The position numbers were made by a program, and so were the translations under genes. Of a stretch of DNA of 64,000 nt, positions 45,128-54,135 are shown in pieces. This stretch comes from Leptodesmis sichuanensis A121 (GTDB lineage Bacteria > Cyanobacteriota > Cyanobacteriia > Leptolyngbyales > Leptolyngbyaceae), in NCBI RefSeq assembly GCF_021379005.1, contig NZ_CP075171.1, positions 1,798,001-1,862,000 of the forward strand, written 5' to 3'. The notes under the pieces are model-generated. The model had not been told where the DNA came from and did no database searches. It worked only from the letters and a program-made list of their open reading frames with translations. Every line of letters starts with the position of its first letter. The first letter of the stretch is position 1.

Positions 45128-46099
45128 ATGACTTCAGCTACTTCCCTTTTTGCACCCGTCGAGGACGACCTCACTCTTTTAACAGAGAATCTGAAAAGCC
45201 TGATTGGGGCGCGTCATCCTATTCTTTATGCCGCTGCCGAGCATTTATTTGGGGCGCGAGGAAAACGGGTCAGACCTGCTATTGTACTCCTGGTGTCAAG
45301 GGCCACGCTCCCCGGTCAAGAGATTACCTCCCGGCATCGCCGCTTAGCAGAAATTACGGAGATGATCCACACCGCCAGTCTGGTACATGATGATGTAGTG
45401 GACGAGGCAGAACTACGGCGCGGCGTACCCACTGTTCACAGTAGTTTTGGCAACCGGATTGCGGTACTGGCAGGAGACTTTTTGTTTGCCCAGTCTTCCT
45501 GGTATCTGGCTAATCTGGACAACCTGGAAGTGGTGAAGTTGCTGTCTCAGGTGATTATGGATCTGGCGGAAGGAGAAATTCAGCAGGGATTAAACCGCTT
45601 CTCAACCAACCTGTCGATCGATGCCTATCTGGAGAAAAGCTATTACAAAACAGCCAGTTTAATTGCCAATAGTTCCAAGGCTGCCGCCGTTCTCAGCGAA
45701 GTCTCCGATAGCCTGACCAGCAATCTCTATGCTTACGGTCGCCATATTGGTTTAGCGTTCCAGATTGTAGACGATATCCTGGATTTCACTGGCTCTACCG
45801 ATGAACTGGGTAAACCTGCCGGATCTGACCTGCAAAGTGGCAATCTAACCGCTCCAGTTTTATATGCTTTGGAAGAAAAACCATTCCTGGAAGTTTTAAT
45901 TGAGCGGGAGTTTGCCCAGCCAGGGGATCTGGAACAGGCCGTTGCTCTCATCAAAGATAGTCAAGGCATTGAGCGATCGCGGGAACTTGCCCGACACCAC
46001 AGTCGTCTAGCGATCGAGTGTTTGGCAGAATTGCCGCCTTCCTCCTCACGGCAGGCTCTGGTGAAGTTAGCCGATTATGTCCTCAGTCGCCTGTATTAG
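45128..46099 (+). CDS. sds: Solanesyl diphosphate synthase
   Basis: 323 codons. Both Asp-rich motifs of trans-prenyl synthases are complete: DDVVDE in HTASLVHDDVVDEAELRRG near residue 89, and DDILDFTG in GLAFQIVDDILDFTGS near 214. GARGKRVRPAIVLL is also typical. The family makes the C45 side chain precursor of plastoquinone-9, used by the prenyltransferase gene at 4.5 kb. The length and motifs fit the long-chain type (sll0611-like of Synechocystis); chain length is inferred. Followed by a 1.3 kb gene-free gap. Confidence 0.93.
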   Translation: MTSATSLFAPVEDDLTLLTENLKSLIGARHPILYAAAEHLFGARGKRVRPAIVLLVSRATLPGQEITSRHRRLAEITEMIHTASLVHDDVVDEAELRRGVPTVHSSFGNRIAVLAGDFLFAQSSWYLANLDNLEVVKLLSQVIMDLAEGEIQQGLNRFSTNLSIDAYLEKSYYKTASLIANSSKAAAVLSEVSDSLTSNLYAYGRHIGLAFQIVDDILDFTGSTDELGKPAGSDLQSGNLTAPVLYALEEKPFLEVLIEREFAQPGDLEQAVALIKDSQGIERSRELARHHSRLAIECLAELPPSSSRQALVKLADYVLSRLY

Positions 46100-46428
46100 T
46101 TCGGTTCTCTAAGCTGCCGCGAGCCATCATCAGCCGCTTATCAGACGTGCAAGGCTTAACTGCAACCCTGGCCTTGCGATCGAAATAGGGCATTTTTTGG
46201 CTGGTTAATCAGCCAGATGATCTTAATTAAAAATTTATATATGTATTTCTTATCTTGCGAGCACCGGATTCCAGGTATTAAATAATACTCTCATCACTGC
46301 AAAAACCGTGAAATCACCAACGAGTGAAATTTAACTTTTAAAGGCTTTTAAGTAGCAGAGATTTTTCTCGCCAGAAAAACTTATTGATAGTACAACCCAT
46401 ATTTTGCATAGGATTGATGCGTTAGTGC

Positions 46429-46456
46429 AAGCTTAACGCATCTTACGTTAATCGGA
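46429..46456. repeat. Dispersed TTAG(T/C)GCA repeat, copy 3 (short)
   Basis: GATGCGTTAGTGCAAGCTTAACGCATCTT, with inverted ends GATGCGTTA / TAACGCATC. It shares TTAGTGCAA and TAACGCAT with the longer copies. Confidence 0.5.
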
Positions 46457-46470
46457 TGCATGTCACTTTT

Positions 46471-46569
46471 GCCCTCACCCTAAATCCCTCTCCCAAATTG
46501 GGAGAGGGACTTTGAGATGGCTCGGCTCCCCTTCTCCCAGGTTGGGAGAAGGGGCTGGGGGATGAGGGC
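46471..46569. repeat. Compound CCCTCTCCCA hairpin repeat
   Basis: Two adjacent hairpins, arms CCCTCTCCCA (46486-46495) / TGGGAGAGGG (46499-46508) and CCCCTTCTCCCA (46528-46539) / TGGGAGAAGGGG (46543-46554), enclosed by GCCCTCACCC and GGGGATGAGGGC. This is a very common repeat of cyanobacterial and other genomes with no known function. Confidence 0.75.
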
Positions 46570-47417
46570 CTGCAAAGGTGATATGCTCTCCGTTAATCTC
46601 TATTAGTTACTCCAGAAATGCTTTAACGGTTCTATAGCCGTTAGAGCAATATTTTTTACGTCTACTTAAAAATGACAACTTAATTTTTACTTATTAAATG
46701 AAATCACAAACGATAAGTTGTGTTAAAGTTCAGTCATCTGAAAGTGAAAAATACTTTGAGTCGTCACTCATTTAAAGTCGTAGCTGTAGGAGAACAATAT
46801 CATTCCCAGTTTTTCTCAAAGTTACGGATTGAAAGTTGAGATTGCAAAACCTGTTTCATTACTCGATAAATTTTTGATCTCATTGGCAACTTCGTTTTAA
46901 GAAAATACCCATGCAATGAACTGGTTTCTTTAGAGCTTTTGATTAGAAAACGATCGTGTGCCGCGATCGTAAATTCAGTGGATATTGAATGGAGTGCGAT
47001 TAGTCAACTATTTCTTTCCGACTGGGGAGGTTTCTCCTAAACTCCATACAAGTCCGATAAGGTCAAGGTGTGAGTGTGTTCCTGTTCTCTGATCTACCTG
47101 AGGAAGTTTTCTCATCCTTAAGTAGCTTTGTAAGTTCCTTCTCAAGAATGATGAAATTTATGCAAGCCAGATCCTAGAGTATAGCTAGATAATTGACCCC
47201 CTCGTTGAGAAGGTGCTTTTTATCTGGCGACTAAATCGATGCTATTCGGAATTCGAGTTTTTCTTAGAAGAATCTTAGAAGAAACAGCAGTTCTGCATTT
47301 AAGCAAGGTTTAGTTCTCTGAATAAACGTTTGGCACCAGGGCAGCAAAGGATGCTGTCATTCTTGCTGGTTCTGCATATCTTTTACCCGCTTTAGTGTTA
47401 ATTACAGCAACAGAGTT

Positions 47418-48695
47418 ATGTTTTTTCAAAACCAGAAGTGCATTGCTCTAGTCTCAGTGCATGGAGATCCAGCGGCTGAAATTGGTAAGGAAGAAGCAGG
47501 CGGCCAAAATGTCTATGTCCGCCAGGTAGGGGAAGCCCTTTCAAGGCAGGGATGGCAGGTAGATATGTACACTCGTCGTGCGGATCCCGATCAGCCGAAA
47601 ATTGTGCAACATACCCCTACCTGTCGCACGATTCGGATTAGTGCTGGGCCCAAGACATTCATTCCCCGTGATGAACTGTTTGAATATCTACCAACCTTCG
47701 TGCAGGGATTGCTCAAATTCCAACGTCAGTCGGCCTACTCTTATCGGGTGGTGCACACCAATTACTGGCTTTCCTCCTGGGTAGGAATGCAACTGAAGCA
47801 AGTGTTGCCAGTATCCCAGGTACATACTTACCATTCGTTAGGAGCCGTGAAGTATCAATCGATTCCCACTGTGCCCCTGATTGCCAGTACCCGATTAGAA
47901 GTTGAAAAAATGTGCCTGGAAACGGCAGAACGGATTGTCGCTACCAGTCCTCAAGAGAAGGAACACATGCGATCGCTCGTTTCCACCAAGGGCAACATCG
48001 ACATTATTCCCTGTGGTACGGATGTGCATCACTTTGGGTCCGTCTTCCGTGAAGCTGCACGACAGACGCTGGGCATTGCTCCAGACGAGAAGGTAATTCT
48101 CTATGTCGGTCGCTTCGATCCCCGCAAGGGCATTGAAACGCTGGTGCGAGCCGTGGCTCAATCTCAGGCGCGGCAAACTGAACGAGTCCGGCTCATGATT
48201 GGCGGTGGCAGTCGTCCCGGTGAAAGCGATGGTCTGGAACGGGAACGAATTGAAGGGATCGTAGGCGAACTCGGACTGAGTGACATCACCCACTTCCCCG
48301 GTCGCCTGAATCCGATGACAGATTTGCCAACTTACTATGCCGCCGCTGATGTTTCCGTGGTTCCCAGCCACTATGAACCGTTTGGGCTGGTGGCCGTAGA
48401 AGCCATGGCCTGCCGCACTCCCGTGATTGCCAGCAATGTAGGCGGCTTACAGTTCACCGTGCGATCGGAAGCCACCGGACTGCTGGTTCCTCCTAAGGAT
48501 GATGCAGCCTTTGCAGCAGCGATCGATCGCATCCTGATGAACCCCACCTGGCAACGAGAACTCGGTCTGGCCGCCCGCCAGCACGTCGAGGAGAAGTTCA
48601 GTTGGGACGGCGTAGCCACTCAATTGGGCAACCTCTACCTGGAACTAATGCAGCAGTCAGCAACCAAAGACAAAGTTGCCCAGGCTACCGCGTAA
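47418..48695 (+). CDS. GT4 glycosyltransferase (sucrose-phosphate-synthase-like)
   Basis: 425 codons. The N-terminal Rossmann domain has GDPAAEIGKEEAGGQNVYVRQVGEAL, a pattern shared by sucrose synthases and sucrose-phosphate synthases. The C-terminal donor-binding domain has GRFDPRKGIETLVRA near 231, the EX7E region in PSHYEPFGLVAVEAMACRTPVIASNVGG near 315-340, and retaining GT-B geometry. The short length (425) lacks the phosphatase domain of plant SPS. Exact donor and acceptor cannot be told. The preceding 1.3 kb has no gene. A leader may carry regulation. Confidence 0.85.
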   Translation: MFFQNQKCIALVSVHGDPAAEIGKEEAGGQNVYVRQVGEALSRQGWQVDMYTRRADPDQPKIVQHTPTCRTIRISAGPKTFIPRDELFEYLPTFVQGLLKFQRQSAYSYRVVHTNYWLSSWVGMQLKQVLPVSQVHTYHSLGAVKYQSIPTVPLIASTRLEVEKMCLETAERIVATSPQEKEHMRSLVSTKGNIDIIPCGTDVHHFGSVFREAARQTLGIAPDEKVILYVGRFDPRKGIETLVRAVAQSQARQTERVRLMIGGGSRPGESDGLERERIEGIVGELGLSDITHFPGRLNPMTDLPTYYAAADVSVVPSHYEPFGLVAVEAMACRTPVIASNVGGLQFTVRSEATGLLVPPKDDAAFAAAIDRILMNPTWQRELGLAARQHVEEKFSWDGVATQLGNLYLELMQQSATKDKVAQATA

Positions 48696-48911
48696 ATAGG
48701 CTGCCCAGCTTGTCCATCTTGCATCGCTGAATAACGTCTTGAATGTTCATTTACAGCAGAAAAAACGCATAGGATGGGCAAAGGGAAATGCCGTGCCCAT
48801 CCTGTTAATCATCCTTAACATTTACACCCCCTGAAACGCACGGTTATAGGGGGACACACTACGGTAAGGTGGATAAAGTCACTTAACAAAGCCGCAATTT
48901 AAATTCTCTGT

Positions 48912-49895
48912 ATGTCCTTAGCCGCATCGCCTTCCGCTTCCAACACCTCTACCCGCACCATTCGGATTGGCTCCCGGAAAAGCCAACTGGCGCTGGTTCA
49001 AACCTACTGGGTTAAGGATCAGTTACAGAAGGCATTTCCCGATCGCGCCTTTGAAGTCCATACCATGAGCACTCAGGGCGACAAGATTTTAGACGTGGCA
49101 CTGGCCAAAATCGGCGATAAGGGACTCTTTACCAAAGAACTGGAAGTCGGCATGATCAATGGCGATATTGACTTTGCCGTTCACTCCCTGAAAGACCTGC
49201 CCACCCGTCTGCCTGAAGGACTGATGCTGGGTTGTGTGACGGAACGAGAAAATCCGGCTGATGCGCTGGTGGTTCACGAACAGTACAAGGATAAACAACT
49301 GGAAACCTTGCCAGAAGGAGCCGTTGTGGGCACCTCATCCCTGCGCCGTCTGGCCCAACTGCGTCACCACTTCCCCCACCTCAGCTTTAAAGACGTGCGC
49401 GGCAACCTGAATACCCGCTTGGCCAAACTGGATGCGGGGGAATACGATGCTTTGATTCTGGCCGTAGCGGGATTGGAGCGACTGGGTATGAGCGATCGCA
49501 TCCACCAGGCCATTCCTGCTGAAATCTCCCTCCACGCGGTCGGGCAGGGGGCGTTGGGAATTGAATGTCGGGCTGACGACGCAGAAATCCTGGAACTCCT
49601 GAAAGCCCTGCAGCATCAACCGACCGCCGATCGCTGCTACGCGGAACGGGCCTTTCTACGAGAACTGGAAGGCGGGTGTCAGGTGCCGATCGGGGTTAAT
49701 ACCGTTTTAGATGGTGATTCCCTGACTCTGACTGGAATTGTCGCCAGCCTGGACGGACAGAAACTCGTAAAAGATAGCGTCACTGGCCCCGCTGCCGAAG
49801 CCGAACGGTTAGGTACCGAATTGGCCCAGATCCTGCGGCAACAAGGTGCCCAGGACATCCTGAACGAAATTCTGGCAACGATTCAACGTGGGTAA
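48912..49895 (+). CDS. hemC: Hydroxymethylbilane synthase (porphobilinogen deaminase)
   Basis: 327 codons. HemC polymerises four porphobilinogens to hydroxymethylbilane in chlorophyll/haem synthesis. [19 protein letters not shown] (residues 18-36), the active-site [20 protein letters not shown] near 92-110, and the dipyrromethane cofactor attachment [11 protein letters not shown] with its Cys near 255 are all visible. The first 15 residues are a Ser/Thr/Ala-rich addition to the usual start. The stop codon is the first part of a perfect 40-bp palindrome that probably ends transcription. Confidence 0.97.
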   Translation: MSLAASPSASNTSTRTIRIGSRKSQLALVQTYWVKDQLQKAFPDRAFEVHTMSTQGDKILDVALAKIGDKGLFTKELEVGMINGDIDFAVHSLKDLPTRLPEGLMLGCVTERENPADALVVHEQYKDKQLETLPEGAVVGTSSLRRLAQLRHHFPHLSFKDVRGNLNTRLAKLDAGEYDALILAVAGLERLGMSDRIHQAIPAEISLHAVGQGALGIECRADDAEILELLKALQHQPTADRCYAERAFLRELEGGCQVPIGVNTVLDGDSLTLTGIVASLDGQKLVKDSVTGPAAEAERLGTELAQILRQQGAQDILNEILATIQRG

Positions 49896-49932
49896 AGAGA
49901 AACAACGTGATTAATCACGTTGTTTCTCTTTA
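49893..49932 (+). terminator. Perfect 40-bp palindromic terminator of hemC
   Basis: The 20-bp arm TAAAGAGAAACAACGTGATT and its exact complement meet without a loop. The hemC stop TAA is the first three bases. There is no true T run after the stem (TACCCC), although TTTCTCTT lies in the right arm, so termination is inferred. As DNA it is also a perfect palindrome. Confidence 0.6.
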
Positions 49933-50046
49933 CCCCATTTGAACAGACAGGAAAGCCGCTCTGGTTTATGATCACAGTGCGAATCTTTATCGATTGATCA
50001 AAGACTGACCGATCGAGAAGACCATATAGGGAGTAGATAAATCAGC

Positions 50047-51504
50047 ATGCGAATCCTGTTTGTGGCTGCAGAAGCAGCACCACTGGCAAAGGTTGGTGGT
50101 ATGGCGGATGTCGTTGGGGCATTGCCAAAGGTTCTGAGAAAGATGGGCCATGATGTTCGAGTTTTCATGCCCTATTACGGCTTCTTGTCAGAAAAGCTGA
50201 AAGTCCCCAAGGAACCCATCTGGCACGGAACCGCTATGTTTCAGGATTTTCAGGTCTTTGAAACAACACTTCCGCATTCCGACGTGCCGCTTTATCTATT
50301 TGGCCATCCTGTATTTTCTCCGCGTCGAATCTATTACGGAGAAGATGAGGATTGGCGGTTCACCCTGTTTGCCAATGGCGCGACGGAGTTCATCTGGAAC
50401 TACCACTGGCGGCCCCAAATCGTTCACTGTAACGACTGGCATACGGGGATGATTCCGGTCTGGCTGCACGAAACCCACGATATTCGCACTGTTTTCACCA
50501 TTCACAATCTGGCCTATCAGGGGCCGTGGCGCTGGCGGTTAGAGCAAATTACCTGGTGCCCGTGGTTCATGCAGGGTCACAACACGATGGCCGCGGCGGT
50601 TCAGTTTGCCGATCGCGTCACTACCGTTTCTCCCACCTATGCAGAGCAGATTAAAACTCCAGCCTATGGGGAGCAGTTGGATGGCCTGATGTCCTTCATC
50701 AGCGGCAAATTAACCGGGATTTTGAATGGGATCGATACTGTATCCTATAATCCGGCAACGGATAAAAGCTTGCCCCAAACCTTCACGGTGGAGACCTTAG
50801 AGAATCGTCAGGCCAACAAGATTGCTTTACAGGAAGAAGTCGGTCTGGAAGTGAATTCCGAAGCCTTTCTGATTGGCATGGTGACGCGACTGGTGGAGCA
50901 GAAAGGGATTGATCTGGCCTTGCAGATTCTGGATCGATTCATGGCTTATTCCAACGCGCAGTTCATTTTGCTGGGAACGGGAGAGCGCTACTATGAAACT
51001 CAAATGTGGCAACTGGCCTCCCGTTACTCTGGTCGGATGTCTGTTTATCTACTACACAATGATATTCTCGCCCGTCGTATCTACGCTGGTAGCGATGCCT
51101 TTCTGATGCCCTCCCGGTTTGAACCCTGCGGCATTAGCCAGATGCTGGCCATGCGCTACGGTTGCGTTCCGATCGTGCGGCGTACTGGAGGCTTGGTTGA
51201 TACCGTAGAGCATCATGTCCCCATGGAGAATCGCGGCACGGGCTACTGTTTCGATCGCTATGAACCGCTGGATCTCTACACCTGTTTAGTGCGAGCCTGG
51301 GAAGGCTTCCAATACAAAGACAAGTGGCAGGGCTTACAGCAACGGGGAATGGCGAAGGACTTCAGTTGGGATCGCTCGGCGGAACAATACGTTAACCTGT
51401 ACCGGGATCTATTAGGCCCGGAAGCCGATGAACCCGCCTCAGTCCCTCAGGTTACTCCAGAAGCCCAATCTCAGGAGACTAAAAAGCCTGAATTAGTGAT
51501 TTAA
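50047..51504 (+). CDS. glgA: Glycogen synthase GlgA (ADP-glucose type)
   Basis: 485 codons. The N-terminal ADP-glucose motif [23 protein letters not shown] (the KxGG motif, residues 15-37), the conserved [10 protein letters not shown] around 136, the donor-site [15 protein letters not shown] near 281 and the [19 protein letters not shown] end (EX7E region) are intact. It builds alpha-1,4 glucan from ADP-glucose and belongs with the debranching enzyme at 26.6 kb. The last 25 residues are a Glu/Pro/Gln-rich tail. The last base of the sense codons and its TAA stop coincide with the start of the truncated third copy of the 73-bp hairpin element. Confidence 0.97.
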   Translation: MRILFVAAEAAPLAKVGGMADVVGALPKVLRKMGHDVRVFMPYYGFLSEKLKVPKEPIWHGTAMFQDFQVFETTLPHSDVPLYLFGHPVFSPRRIYYGEDEDWRFTLFANGATEFIWNYHWRPQIVHCNDWHTGMIPVWLHETHDIRTVFTIHNLAYQGPWRWRLEQITWCPWFMQGHNTMAAAVQFADRVTTVSPTYAEQIKTPAYGEQLDGLMSFISGKLTGILNGIDTVSYNPATDKSLPQTFTVETLENRQANKIALQEEVGLEVNSEAFLIGMVTRLVEQKGIDLALQILDRFMAYSNAQFILLGTGERYYETQMWQLASRYSGRMSVYLLHNDILARRIYAGSDAFLMPSRFEPCGISQMLAMRYGCVPIVRRTGGLVDTVEHHVPMENRGTGYCFDRYEPLDLYTCLVRAWEGFQYKDKWQGLQQRGMAKDFSWDRSAEQYVNLYRDLLGPEADEPASVPQVTPEAQSQETKKPELVI

Positions 51505-51553
51505 ACCTTGCCCAAGTTCAGAACCGGAGTTTCTCTGGTAGAAAAACGACCGT
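51502..51553 (+). repeat. 73-bp hairpin element, truncated copy 3
   Basis: Begins TAAACCTTGCCCAAGTTCAG, and follows copies 1 and 2 through ACGACCG, after which similarity stops. The first TAA is the glgA stop codon, so the element supplies the stop or was inserted at it. Confidence 0.7.
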
Positions 51554-51704
51554 AGTTTATCCCATAGCCCTCTAGGGGCGTGGCATTCCGGTAACGATTC
51601 TTCAGTGTATTTGAGAGATCATTGGCCGACTGCTACGCCCCGACGCAGGGTGATTGCTTCTCAAATATCCTCTCAGGCCAAGAAACAAGTAAGGGTTTAA
51701 TCAA

Positions 51705-52199
51705 TTGTTCGTACGTCAAGTGTTCTGCTTCCTGGCCGCTCTTGTCTCAGCCTCTTTTGTCCTGGGGATGAATCAGCCTCAAGCCACCAGCACATTAAAT
51801 TTAGCGGCTGATCCAATATTCCCAGCAGTTCCTATTTCTTTCCCTCCCTCTCCACTACAACCTCCCCAACTACTAGCCCAACAGTCTCGCGTTCGTCGGC
51901 TCCAGTTTGCTCCAGGTAAGTACTCTACAACCCTTGAAGATGCCGTAGTGCGAGGAACTCGTGATATTTACTTAGTTGGAGCGAAACAGGGACAAACGAT
52001 GACCGTCAAAATTGCCTCTGTTGAGAACAATGCCTCCTTTTCTGTCACGACTCCACCCAACAAAGCCGGACAACGCCGCACATTAACTCCCGATGCCGTC
52101 AACTGGACCGCCACCTTACCAGCCACTGGCGACTATCAGATCATCATCGGCAGTTCTCGCGGCAATGCCACCTATAAGTTGCAAGTGATGATTAAGTAA
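51705..52199 (+). CDS. Secreted protein, unknown
   Basis: 164 codons from a TTG that has AAGGG eight bases upstream. A signal peptide (MFVRQVFCFLAALVSASFVLG) is followed by a Pro/Ser-rich stretch and then a folded C-terminal domain (RLQFAPGKYSTTLEDAVVRGTRDIYLVGAKQGQTMTVKIAS...TGDYQIIIGSSRGNATYKLQV). The last part resembles the beta-sandwich PPC-like (pre-peptidase C-terminal) domains frequent in secreted cyanobacterial proteins. Function unknown. Confidence 0.75.
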   Translation: MFVRQVFCFLAALVSASFVLGMNQPQATSTLNLAADPIFPAVPISFPPSPLQPPQLLAQQSRVRRLQFAPGKYSTTLEDAVVRGTRDIYLVGAKQGQTMTVKIASVENNASFSVTTPPNKAGQRRTLTPDAVNWTATLPATGDYQIIIGSSRGNATYKLQVMIK

Positions 52200-52545
52200 G
52201 GGGATTTGGGATTTTGAGTATGTTCCTCTAATCCCAAATCCCAAATCGCAAATGCAAAATCGCCCCCTGCAAGAAGTCGGAAATCTAGACAGACATCACG
52301 ATTCACGCAGCGGTACTTTCAAGGGCGATCGCACCCAGTTTTTTCAAAATTCCCAGTACTGGATAAAGCTCGTTAGTCTGTCGTCTCAAGTTCCGAGCAA
52401 GCAATACTTCAGTCATCATTTTTCAGAAATGATTGGTCTAGCACGATCGCAGCTCCAACATCGGCCATCATTACGACTTGGCCCAATACAAGTTTCAACG
52501 AACAAAACGCTACCTACGATCATACTGCTTGCTAAACCTTGAAAC
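52200..52545. other. 346-bp intergenic region, possible gene remnant
   Basis: Contains the hairpin above and, at 52442-52560, a stop-free plus-strand frame giving HHYDLAQYKFQRTKRYLRSYCLL, which looks protein-like but has no start or family I know. It ends at the LuxR-type gene. It might be a degraded gene or chance. Confidence 0.3.
52201..52242. terminator. Hairpin after the secreted-protein gene
   Basis: 13-bp arms GGGATTTGGGATT / AATCCCAAATCCC around a 16-base loop, starting one base after the stop codon. No T run follows, so it may be a repeat rather than a terminator. Confidence 0.4.
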
Positions 52546-53148
52546 CTACCCGGAAGAGCGGCAGGATGAAGCCTCCGCTTCGATCGCCAGTTTCTGCTTT
52601 AACCGAATGTCCTTCAGGTGGCGTTTCACAGTATTGAGGGTGATGTACAGCTCCATCGCAATTTGCTGATAGCTGAATCCGGCCCGCCGTAGCAACCAGA
52701 CATCGGCCTGCCGGGGCGTGAGATCGTACAAAATCGCTTCTGCGATCGCGCGGCTTTGCATCGATTGGCGACGATCTTCCAGCAGCACAGCCAGATAAGG
52801 ACGACTGGAATCTTCCAGGGTTAACCAGCGCACCCGGATCCGGTATACATCTGAGGGATTTAAAGTCACTTCCGATTCAATTACGACAGGTTGATCGGGG
52901 AAGAGGGTACGACTTTCCAGCAGCGCTTCACAATTACGCCAGATCACCTCTGGAACTTCTTCTTTAGTATCCCCACTTCCCTGATGCAACCGCTGGCAGA
53001 TGCAATAGGCGTAATAGTTGTGATAAATCCATTCCCCCTGTTCCGACAGAATCAAGATGCCATCCGTCAGACCTTCGAGCACACCTTGCAGCAAAAAAGG
53101 GCTAACGGTGGGGGCAGTGGGTTGGGTCGCTGGGAATGAGTTCGGCAT
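52546..53148 (-). CDS. PAS-like / LuxR-type HTH regulator
   Basis: 200 residues from the ATG at 53148; the frame stays open to 53403, but the upstream part is Arg/Cys/Trp-rich and overlaps the divergent gene, so I do not include it. A PAS-like sensor segment (about 15-120, LEGLTDGILILSEQGEWIYHNYYAYCICQRL) precedes a LuxR-type helix-turn-helix LTPRQADVWLLRRAGFSYQQIAMELYITLNTVKRHLKDI (about 145-185). There is no receiver domain. It is divergent from the response regulator/kinase pair and may control it or respond with it. Confidence 0.8.
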   Translation of the reverse strand: MPNSFPATQPTAPTVSPFLLQGVLEGLTDGILILSEQGEWIYHNYYAYCICQRLHQGSGDTKEEVPEVIWRNCEALLESRTLFPDQPVVIESEVTLNPSDVYRIRVRWLTLEDSSRPYLAVLLEDRRQSMQSRAIAEAILYDLTPRQADVWLLRRAGFSYQQIAMELYITLNTVKRHLKDIRLKQKLAIEAEASSCRSSG

Positions 53149-53423
53149 ATTTCTGGGGCGAGAAGGTAGACAAATCTGGTCAACAGGCTTTCCGGTTTTG
53201 ACGCAGTGCCGTTGAATTACTTTAGATGGTATGAAAAGACCTACCGAACTGCACCATCGCTCTCTGCAAACTTGACTTCCGTTTAGGGTCAAAGGCCACT
53301 GCCGCTTTCTGCAATGGGGCGTTGCCAAACTGCTTGCATTGCCTGTAGTTTTCTGCCAAGTTGAATGTAGTTTTCTGCAAATACCCTGTCCGTTTGATCG
53401 CATTCCGCTTTAGCGCACTGGCA

Positions 53424-54110
53424 ATGGAGCAACCCACACCCGAACCGAAAAGGCTGCAAATTTTAGTGGTGGATGATCATGAAGTTGTCCTGGGAGGCAC
53501 GATCGACCTGTTACAGCGGCAGTATCCCCAGGCCACAATTCTGACGGCCCAGACGGTAGAACAGGCATTACAGCAAGTGGCAGCCCAGCAACCGGATCTG
53601 GTGGTACTAGATCTATCCTTACCCGAAACGACGGGAAGCATGGCCCAGACTGAAGTGGGCGTGCAACTGTTGAAAACCTTGATGCGCCAGTATCCCACCC
53701 TGAATTTGATTGTGCAAAGTACGTTTGTCAAAGCGCTGGTCAGAATTAAGCCGGAAATTGACCAGCACAAAGGTGGCTTTACGGTGGCGGATAAAAGCTT
53801 ATCCAGTAAGGAAATGCTGACGCGAGTAGATTGGGCACTCAATGGCATTACTCACACTAAAGACATTCGACCGGGGCGCACCCTGGAAATCAAACCGGAT
53901 TGGATTACAGTACTCAAGCTAGCTTTTCATGAGGGGTTGCAAGATCGGGCGATCGCCAAACGGATGCAAGTCTCAGAACGCACAGTACGGCACTACTGGA
54001 CTAAAATTCAAGATGTGCTGGAGGTGTACCCGGAAGAAGACAAGCAGGACGGTAAAAACATTCGCATCCAGACAGAAATCCGGGCCAGAGAAGAAGGGCT
54101 AATCGACTGA
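53424..54110 (+). CDS. NarL/FixJ-like response regulator
   Basis: 228 residues from the ATG at 53424; the frame extends to 53361. The receiver domain starts ILVVDDHEVVLGG and has the phosphoacceptor Asp in LVVLDLSLPET near residue 61. The C-terminal HTH, LAFHEGLQDRAIAKRMQVSERTVRHYWTKIQDVL, is followed by an unusual charged tail (EEDKQDGKNIRIQTEIRAREEGLID). The receiver lacks the usual Lys-Pro pair in an obvious place, although VADKSLSSKEM could take that role. It is 25 bp before the CHASE2 kinase and surely forms a pair with it. Confidence 0.88.
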   Translation: MEQPTPEPKRLQILVVDDHEVVLGGTIDLLQRQYPQATILTAQTVEQALQQVAAQQPDLVVLDLSLPETTGSMAQTEVGVQLLKTLMRQYPTLNLIVQSTFVKALVRIKPEIDQHKGGFTVADKSLSSKEMLTRVDWALNGITHTKDIRPGRTLEIKPDWITVLKLAFHEGLQDRAIAKRMQVSERTVRHYWTKIQDVLEVYPEEDKQDGKNIRIQTEIRAREEGLID

Positions 54111-54135
54111 ATCAACCACTCCGGAGTAGGGAACG

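Larger units (their letters stand above)
46100..47417. other. 1.3-kb gene-free region
   Basis: The largest gap of the window, between sds and the GT4 gene. It is A/T-rich with no open frame I trust and no recognisable tRNA, tmRNA or RNase P RNA. It contains a TTAGTGCA repeat (46429-46456) and a compound hairpin (46471-46569). ATG-containing frames here are short. A structured small RNA or long 5' leader of the GT4 gene could be present but nothing diagnostic is visible. Confidence 0.6.

Noticed and set aside
52252-52542. A 96-codon plus-strand frame
   Set aside because: No ribosome binding site or family. Only the neighbouring remnant frame looked slightly protein-like, so nothing was called.
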